Assembly (NCBI RefSeq): GCF_004320525.1
Contig: NZ_SIHX01000009.1
Span: 124,001-188,000 of the forward strand
Direction: 5' to 3'
Source of the DNA: Arthrobacter sp. S39
Lineage (GTDB): Bacteria > Actinomycetota > Actinomycetes > Actinomycetales > Micrococcaceae
Length of the DNA stretch: 64,000 nt
Shown here: piece by piece, positions 59,781-64,000 of the stretch
Layout of the letters: each line of letters begins with the position of its first letter
How positions within the stretch are numbered: the first letter of the stretch is position 1
Position numbers and translations under genes: made by a program
The notes under the pieces: generated by a model
Databases searched by the model: none
Told to the model about the DNA's origin: nothing
The model's input: the letters and a program-made list of their open reading frames with translations, nothing else

Positions 59781-60245
59781 ATGACCTCCACTGAAGTGCC
59801 TGACGACAAACTGACGTTCGATGAGTGCTGGGAGTTGCTGGCTGACGAAACGCTGGGGCGGATCGCCGTCATCGTGGATGACCATCCGGAGATCTTCCCC
59901 GTGAATTTTGTGCTTGACCGCCGCAGCCTCGTGTTCCGCACCGCCGGAGTCACCAAGCTCTGGGCCGCGCTGACGGAGAAGCCGGCGGCCCTGGAAGTTG
60001 ACGGCTATGACCCGCATACCGAAACCGCCTGGAGCGTGGTGGTCCGCGGCGACATCGACGTGATCGAGGACCCGCAGGAAAAGGCCACTGTGGACGCCCT
60101 CAACCTGGAGCCGTGGCACCCAGGCGCCAAAAACCACTACGTCCGGCTCACCCCGCAGGCCCTGACCGGGCGCCGTTTCAAGGTCAACAAACCGGACGTC
60201 TGGAACACGAGGTTGTCCGACCGCCGTCGCGCTTCTTTCGAGTAG
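59781..60245 (+). CDS. Pyridoxamine 5'-phosphate oxidase-like flavoprotein
   Basis: A 154-residue protein with the split-barrel FMN/F420 fold: LTFDECWELLADETLGRIAVIVDDHPEIFPVNFVLDRRSLVFRTAGVTKLWAAL, followed by SVVVRGDIDVIEDPQEK. This small group (general-stress-like) binds a flavin or heme; a biochemical activity cannot be named. ATG 59781 is chosen over the GTG three codons upstream. Confidence 0.82.
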   Translation: MTSTEVPDDKLTFDECWELLADETLGRIAVIVDDHPEIFPVNFVLDRRSLVFRTAGVTKLWAALTEKPAALEVDGYDPHTETAWSVVVRGDIDVIEDPQEKATVDALNLEPWHPGAKNHYVRLTPQALTGRRFKVNKPDVWNTRLSDRRRASFE

Positions 60246-60286
60246 CCCCAGGGCGGGCCAGCAAGCGTGGCCGGCCGTGCCATCCG

Positions 60287-60964
60287 TCAGGGTGTTGCGG
60301 GGACCCCCCGGTACAGGTGTGCCTCAAGCCCGGACAGCAGGATGGTGATTCCCTGGTCGAGTTCCGCCTCGCCGTCGTAATCAGCCAGTACCGGCGCCAG
60401 TGCCCGGAGCCGGGGGAAGTCCTTGGCCGGCAGCCGGTGCAGCCCAAGCCGCAGCAGGGCTTCGTTTTCCTCCGGGTCCACAATGTATTCCTGGAGCTCG
60501 TTGAGGATGTGGCCGTAAAGGAAGCCGTAGTAAGCCCGGTACACGTGCAAGGCATCCGTGGGGGCGAAGCCGGCGTCAATGAGCAGCGCCAGGATCTGTT
60601 CCAGGGGCCGCACGGTACCCAGCGGCCGCATGCCCAGTGGCGTGGACAGCGGCCTTGTCACCAGCAAGGGAATGACGTTGGGGTGGCGGAGCGCCAGTAG
60701 CCGCAGGTCGTGGGCGATGCGGCGGAGCTGGGCCTTCCAGTCGGGATCGCTCGGGAAGATGGCCAGCTCATTGAGCACCAGTTCCGATACCCCGTCCAGC
60801 AGTGCGGCACGGTTCTCGGCGTAGCGGTAGAGGCTCATCGGATCACGTTCAAGCACCTGCCCCAGCCTGCGCATGGTGAGCGCGTCGAGGCCTTCGTCAT
60901 CCACGAGTTCCAGCGCTGCTGACAGCACCAGCTCCCTGGTGAGCCGTGGTTTTTGGCTGGCCAT
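60287..60964 (-). CDS. TetR-family regulator (TetR_C_1, tetracycline-repressor-like)
   Basis: A 225-residue repressor. The helix-turn-helix line LTRELVLSAALELVDDEGLDALTMRRLGQVLERDPMSLYRYAENRAALLDGVSELVL (about 8-64) has the R-x-L-G pattern of the tetracycline-repressor group, and the C-terminal domain is of the same type. The nearest divergent gene is 320 bases away, so it probably controls itself and perhaps a distant gene. Two dyads upstream are candidate sites. Confidence 0.88.
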   Translation of the reverse strand: MASQKPRLTRELVLSAALELVDDEGLDALTMRRLGQVLERDPMSLYRYAENRAALLDGVSELVLNELAIFPSDPDWKAQLRRIAHDLRLLALRHPNVIPLLVTRPLSTPLGMRPLGTVRPLEQILALLIDAGFAPTDALHVYRAYYGFLYGHILNELQEYIVDPEENEALLRLGLHRLPAKDFPRLRALAPVLADYDGEAELDQGITILLSGLEAHLYRGVPATP

Positions 60965-61061
60965 TTCATATCTCCGAGTTCTTCGGGCGGACGTGGCATT
61001 CCGTCCTATGTGGTCGGGCCCCCGCCTGGTGACGGAAAATCAAGACGCTTGCCTAATCCGT

Positions 61062-61090
61062 AGTCTACGCGTAAAGTCTACATCGTAGAG
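61062..61090. promoter_or_regulatory. Two TCTAC-type dyads, candidate TetR operators
   Basis: TCTACGCGTAAA (61064-61075, near-palindrome) and TCTACATCGTAGA (61077-61089, perfect around ATC) lie side by side about 100 bases upstream of the tetR start. The rest of the 320-base gap (60965-61284) shows nothing else I can name. Confidence 0.6.
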
Positions 61091-61284
61091 CAAGTGTTTG
61101 CCACGGGTTTCAGACAAGGGACCGTGTTGCCGGCCAGACAAGCCAGCCAAGCCACCCTCTCAGCCTGCCCGGCCCCTCATCCAGGCACGAAAAACCCCTG
61201 AACGCCCGAGTGCACGGCGTTGAGGCCTGCGCTGCTGTAGCCGAACGGCGGCACCGAATGCACCCAGCGAAAGAGAAGCCAACC

Positions 61285-61539
61285 ATGGCACATTCGCAGT
61301 TCGACACATTCCTCCACGAAGCCACTACCTGCGACCGCGATTCTGATTTCGCGCTCGCCCGCGATCCCCTGTACGGCCTTTACACAAGCTGGTGCTTCAT
61401 CAACCAGCGGGCGCCCCGCGCCGAAACCACCTTTTGGGCTGCCATGGCACGCCGGCTCGACCCCGACCACAATGGACTGCGCATGAAGGGCCCGGCAGCT
61501 ACCGACTACATCCTGACCAGCTACCCCGGCCTGGTCTGA
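61285..61539 (+). CDS. Small conserved-looking protein with a YTSWC-N line
   Basis: An 84-residue protein of unknown function. ATG 61285 is favoured by AGAGAAG upstream; the frame is open earlier. The line LYGLYTSWCFINQRAPRAETTFWAAMARR resembles the short C-terminal domain of some phage and plasmid primases (L-Y-x-x-Y-x-x-W-C-x-x-N-x-x-x-P), followed by NGLRMKGPAATDYILTSYPGL. It would be a stand-alone version. Five bases after its stop a zinc-ribbon gene begins. Confidence 0.65.
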   Translation: MAHSQFDTFLHEATTCDRDSDFALARDPLYGLYTSWCFINQRAPRAETTFWAAMARRLDPDHNGLRMKGPAATDYILTSYPGLV

Positions 61540-61544
61540 GCCGG

Positions 61545-61793
61545 ATGGAGAAACCATCCTGCACCTACCTGCCCCGCGACTCGCTTCAGCCGCGGGGAGG
61601 ACGTCCGTGGTGCGCCGCCTGTGACACCGATTCGTACCTGGCGGTGGACTCAGTGGTGGTCCTGGATGCGCGCAGGAATACCCTGGCTGCGGCCGTCAGC
61701 TGTTCGCAGTGCCGGGGCTCCCGCGTCCTGGCAACCACCTCGGAACTCATAGCCGCCGTGCTGGCAAGGGCGCCACACCTGGCTGCTTCATGA
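61545..61793 (+). CDS. Small zinc-ribbon protein
   Basis: An 82-residue protein with two CxxC knuckles, RPWCAACDTDSYLAVDS and AVSCSQCRGSRVL, 36 residues apart, which should bind one zinc. No family is recognised. It starts five bases after the preceding small gene, probably in the same transcript, and ends before a strong terminator hairpin. Confidence 0.6.
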   Translation: MEKPSCTYLPRDSLQPRGGRPWCAACDTDSYLAVDSVVVLDARRNTLAAAVSCSQCRGSRVLATTSELIAAVLARAPHLAAS

Positions 61794-61895
61794 ACACGCG
61801 CACCACAGTCGCCGCCGCGGCTTAACAGCATCCATCCCGCCGGCATCCCGCGGTCCCGAGTAAGCGGGCGCAGGCAACCGGCTGGCTGACGCACA

Positions 61896-61924
61896 AGAAG
61901 GGCCGGGGTCACCCCGGCCCTTCT
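61896..61924. terminator. Strong GC-rich stem-loop between convergent genes
   Basis: Fourteen-base arms, AGAAGGGCCGGGGT and its complement, around a single central C (effective loop GGTCACC) with a TTCT end on the right and AGAA on the left. It lies between the stop of the zinc-ribbon gene and that of the RidA gene and should stop transcription from both sides. Confidence 0.8.
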
Positions 61925-61954
61925 GCGTTCCATCCCCGAAATTATTGACGCGGG

Positions 61955-62623
61955 CTATTTCCCTGAGGCGGCGGGATACGCCGCGTCAACCTCCACTTCA
62001 ACCAGCCAGCCGTTCACCGGCAGGTTCTCGATCTCCAGCGCGAACCGCGACGGCCTGGCCGGGTTCACCACAAACGGATCGGCAGCCGGGGCCGTGCCCA
62101 GCGAGACCTGGACCGGCGCGCCGTCGGCAAGGCTGGTATTAGCGAAGTACTGCCGGTACGCGCGGTTCCAGCCGTCAAAGTCGGCCTTCTCAGCACCCGC
62201 AGCATTCTGGAGGAAGACGCGCATGGTGATGACGTCGTCGTAATCCAGCCCCGCCTGGGCGAGGTTCTCACCAATGCGGCGCAGGGCATTGATGCCCTGC
62301 GCCTCCGTCACGGTCACGCCCGCGGGCAGCACCCCGCCCGGAAAAACGGCCGTGTCGATGTACCGCTGCTCGCTGCCCGCGGGCGCTGCGGTGTTCAAGG
62401 CCGAGGGACCGAGGCCGCTGGTCTTGTAGATGGCCGTGTTGGCCCCAATGGCCACCCCTGAAGCGATCATCGGGTTGTCCTGGCCGGCCGGGAGGTTGGA
62501 GACGGTGGTTCCCGGTTTGGGCGAGGTGAGGTCCTGGAAGACTGCCGGCCCGGCAAAAGCGGCGGTGGCAGTGAGGCAAAGGCCGGCTACGCCGGCGGCG
62601 ATCAGGGAAGTGCGGCGGATCAT
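61955..62623 (-). CDS. Exported RidA (YjgF/Rid) family protein
   Basis: A 222-residue protein with a Rid fold (NALRRIGENLAQAGLDYDDVITMRVFLQN, ANTSLADGAPVQVSLGTAPAADPF and a late LVEVEVDAAYP). ATG 62623 has GGAAAG upstream and gives a textbook signal peptide, MIRRTSLIAAGVAGLCLTATAAFAGPA, with Sec-type cleavage after AFA. Normal RidA proteins are about 130 residues and cytoplasmic; this one has about 45 extra residues before the domain. It follows the amine/amino-acid oxidase gene by 53 bases. I could not place the catalytic Arg with certainty. Confidence 0.82.
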   Translation of the reverse strand: MIRRTSLIAAGVAGLCLTATAAFAGPAVFQDLTSPKPGTTVSNLPAGQDNPMIASGVAIGANTAIYKTSGLGPSALNTAAPAGSEQRYIDTAVFPGGVLPAGVTVTEAQGINALRRIGENLAQAGLDYDDVITMRVFLQNAAGAEKADFDGWNRAYRQYFANTSLADGAPVQVSLGTAPAADPFVVNPARPSRFALEIENLPVNGWLVEVEVDAAYPAASGK

Positions 62624-62676
62624 CGGCTTCTTTCCGGGACTCGGGGAATTGCTGGTGTGGTGTTCCTGCAGCTGGC

Positions 62677-64000
62677 TCAACCGGCCACCGCCGCTGCCAC
62701 CCGGGTGTGCAGGGCGGTGACGGCCGCGCGGGCGGAGGTCATGGCCCCGTGCTGCCAGGCGATGGCGTGGCTCAGGTGGTCACCGGCGAAGTAGATGTTG
62801 CCGGTGGGTTCCAGCAGCTTGGCGTATTTGGCGTCGGTCTGGGATGGCCAGCCAACCCACGCGCCTTCCGAGAACGCCGTGCTTTTCCAGTCAACGGAGA
62901 ACGACGCCGCAACGTCCTTCCGGTATACGTCACCATGGATCCGTGCGCCCTGGTCGAGGGCGCGGCTGAGCCGTTTTTCGGGCGGCAGTGCCTGGTAGAT
63001 GCGGGCACTGGCGCCGGTGTTGTAGTAGCCAACCATGGTGCCGCGCTGGCCGTGGAAACCGGTGGACGGGTACCACATGTTGCCCAGGTCGATGTTGGTG
63101 TTGGTGATGCCGCCATAGATGCGGTGGTCCTCTTCCCACCACCGGCGCGAGTACTCGATGCCGATCTTGCCTGCGTCGCTGGGGGTGGCGAACTTCAGGG
63201 CGTCGATAACATCGGCGGGCAGGTTGCCCGGGATCTTGGCGGCAAGGTGCGGCGGCAGCGTGCAGACCGCGAAATCGGCCTGCAGGGTCTTGGTCTGGCC
63301 GCCCGGGTTGGTGTAATCCACCGAAACGCCCGCGGCGGTGTTGTTCAGCGACTGAACCTTGGCGCCGTAGACAATCTTGTCCTTCCCGATGGCGGCTTCG
63401 AAGGCATAAGGGATCCGGTCCATCCCGCCCACTGGCTGGAACATCATCATGGCCTGGTCCCAGCCGAATTCGAACGAGAAGTAGTTGCCCACGCCGCTGG
63501 CGAACACGTCGGACAGGGCGTCAGGCGCCAACGGTGTGCCCGCCTCCAGGCCGGCGCCCGGCGCGACGGAGTAGCCTTTCCTGCCGCTGCCCGAGTATTT
63601 GAAACTGGCAGCGGCGTCACCCGGGACCTTGGCACCGATGGCGCCGAAATTGCCCAGGAAGGAGATGAGGTTTTCCTTGTCCGCGGGGCTCAGGTAGCTG
63701 TCCAGGGAACCCTGGTCGGTGGCCTTCGCCAGCAGTTCGGAGACATACCCGTAGACGTCCGCCTTGGCCGCACGGTGCCGGATCGGAGTGTTGGACAGCT
63801 TGGTGCTGCCTTCGCGGAACAGGTAGCCGTCGGCGTTCTGGTTCGTGAAGGGCTCGATGGCGACGCCGAGCTCCTTGCAGTAGTCCAGGGTGATGTGGTG
63901 CTGCGGAATCCGGCCCGGCCCGGCATTCATGTACTGGTCCTTCGTGAACGTCGCCCGCTGCGTGATTCCGTTGAGGTCCGTCTCCTCCGTACCGCCGCGG
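62677..64000 (-). CDS. Flavin amine / L-amino acid oxidase (partial, 5' end outside)
   Basis: The reading frame is open to the right edge, so the N-terminus with the FAD motif is missing; 440 residues are visible. It begins RGGTEETDLNGITQRATFTKDQYMNAGPGRIPQHH, a line found in bacterial monoamine/L-amino-acid oxidases (here shortened to its key part GPGRIPQHH). GGMDRIPYAFEAAIGKDKIVYGAKVQSL and the C-terminal FAD line NIYFAGDHLSHAIAWQHGAMTSARAAV are clear. It oxidises an amine or amino acid to an imine plus H2O2. It is upstream of an exported RidA, so the oxidase is probably exported too, but its signal is outside the window. Confidence 0.88.
   Translation of the reverse strand, partial: RGGTEETDLNGITQRATFTKDQYMNAGPGRIPQHHITLDYCKELGVAIEPFTNQNADGYLFREGSTKLSNTPIRHRAAKADVYGYVSELLAKATDQGSLDSYLSPADKENLISFLGNFGAIGAKVPGDAAASFKYSGSGRKGYSVAPGAGLEAGTPLAPDALSDVFASGVGNYFSFEFGWDQAMMMFQPVGGMDRIPYAFEAAIGKDKIVYGAKVQSLNNTAAGVSVDYTNPGGQTKTLQADFAVCTLPPHLAAKIPGNLPADVIDALKFATPSDAGKIGIEYSRRWWEEDHRIYGGITNTNIDLGNMWYPSTGFHGQRGTMVGYYNTGASARIYQALPPEKRLSRALDQGARIHGDVYRKDVAASFSVDWKSTAFSEGAWVGWPSQTDAKYAKLLEPTGNIYFAGDHLSHAIAWQHGAMTSARAAVTALHTRVAAAVAG

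Noticed and set aside
1..64000. CRISPR array, tRNA, rRNA, prophage or insertion sequence
   Set aside because: I found no regularly spaced repeats, no cloverleaf-like sequence, and no transposase, integrase or phage structural genes.

Overview
The window reads as chromosomal DNA of a high-GC Gram-positive actinobacterium, most likely Arthrobacter, Pseudarthrobacter or a close relative in the Micrococcaceae. The reasons are the GC-rich codon use, a dnaK-grpE-dnaJ-hspR operon with HAIR operators, a copper amine oxidase ending in CHG motifs as in Arthrobacter globiformis enzymes, and a homoprotocatechuate dioxygenase whose ligand numbering matches the Arthrobacter/Brevibacterium enzymes exactly. 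The genus is inferred from recalled family features, not from a search. I see no rRNA, tRNA, CRISPR array, prophage or transposase.

Left third (1-20 kb): nitrogen and amine catabolism. A minus-strand operon (7941 to 925) encodes a type III glutamine synthetase relative, a three-part glutamate-synthase-like complex, a sarcosine-oxidase-like flavoenzyme and an M20 amidohydrolase. Next come a copper amine oxidase with a small membrane protein, a divergent TetR gene coupled to a fold-type III PLP enzyme, an AraC regulator, and a second amine cluster: cupin, flavin amine oxidase and APC permease on one strand, TetR, aldehyde dehydrogenase and AEC transporter on the other. A 16-bp palindrome lies between the two arms.

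Middle (20-43.5 kb): N-acetylglucosamine uptake and catabolism (nagB, nagA, split PTS, GntR regulator with a dre-like operator), amylosucrase, prephenate dehydratase, then an almost complete meta-cleavage pathway for homoprotocatechuate: a flavin hydroxylase, a FAH-RraA fusion, a GntR regulator, hpaE, hpaD, hpaH, hpaI and a succinate-semialdehyde dehydrogenase. Together with the amine and aldehyde oxidases this gives a plausible route from aromatic amines to pyruvate and succinate. The heat-shock operon follows. Its dnaJ-grpE gap holds two structured elements that share a nearly identical internal-loop core inside unrelated, perfectly paired stems; this is the most unusual signal in the window.

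Right third (43.5-64 kb): mixed housekeeping and accessory genes. They include TetR/NAD-epimerase and MarR/MMPL divergent pairs, a Phd/PIN toxin-antitoxin pair with an apparently leaderless promoter-operator, a tyrosine phosphatase coupled to a P-loop kinase-PabB fusion, a cardiolipin synthase, a PabC-like lyase, a cupin gene with an in-frame stop, an alcohol dehydrogenase, a GH43 enzyme, small zinc-ribbon and WC-motif proteins, and an exported RidA protein behind a partial amine/amino-acid oxidase at the right edge.

Three dispersed palindromic repeats (8060, 27351, 32582) sit at or just beside gene ends and belong to two families.
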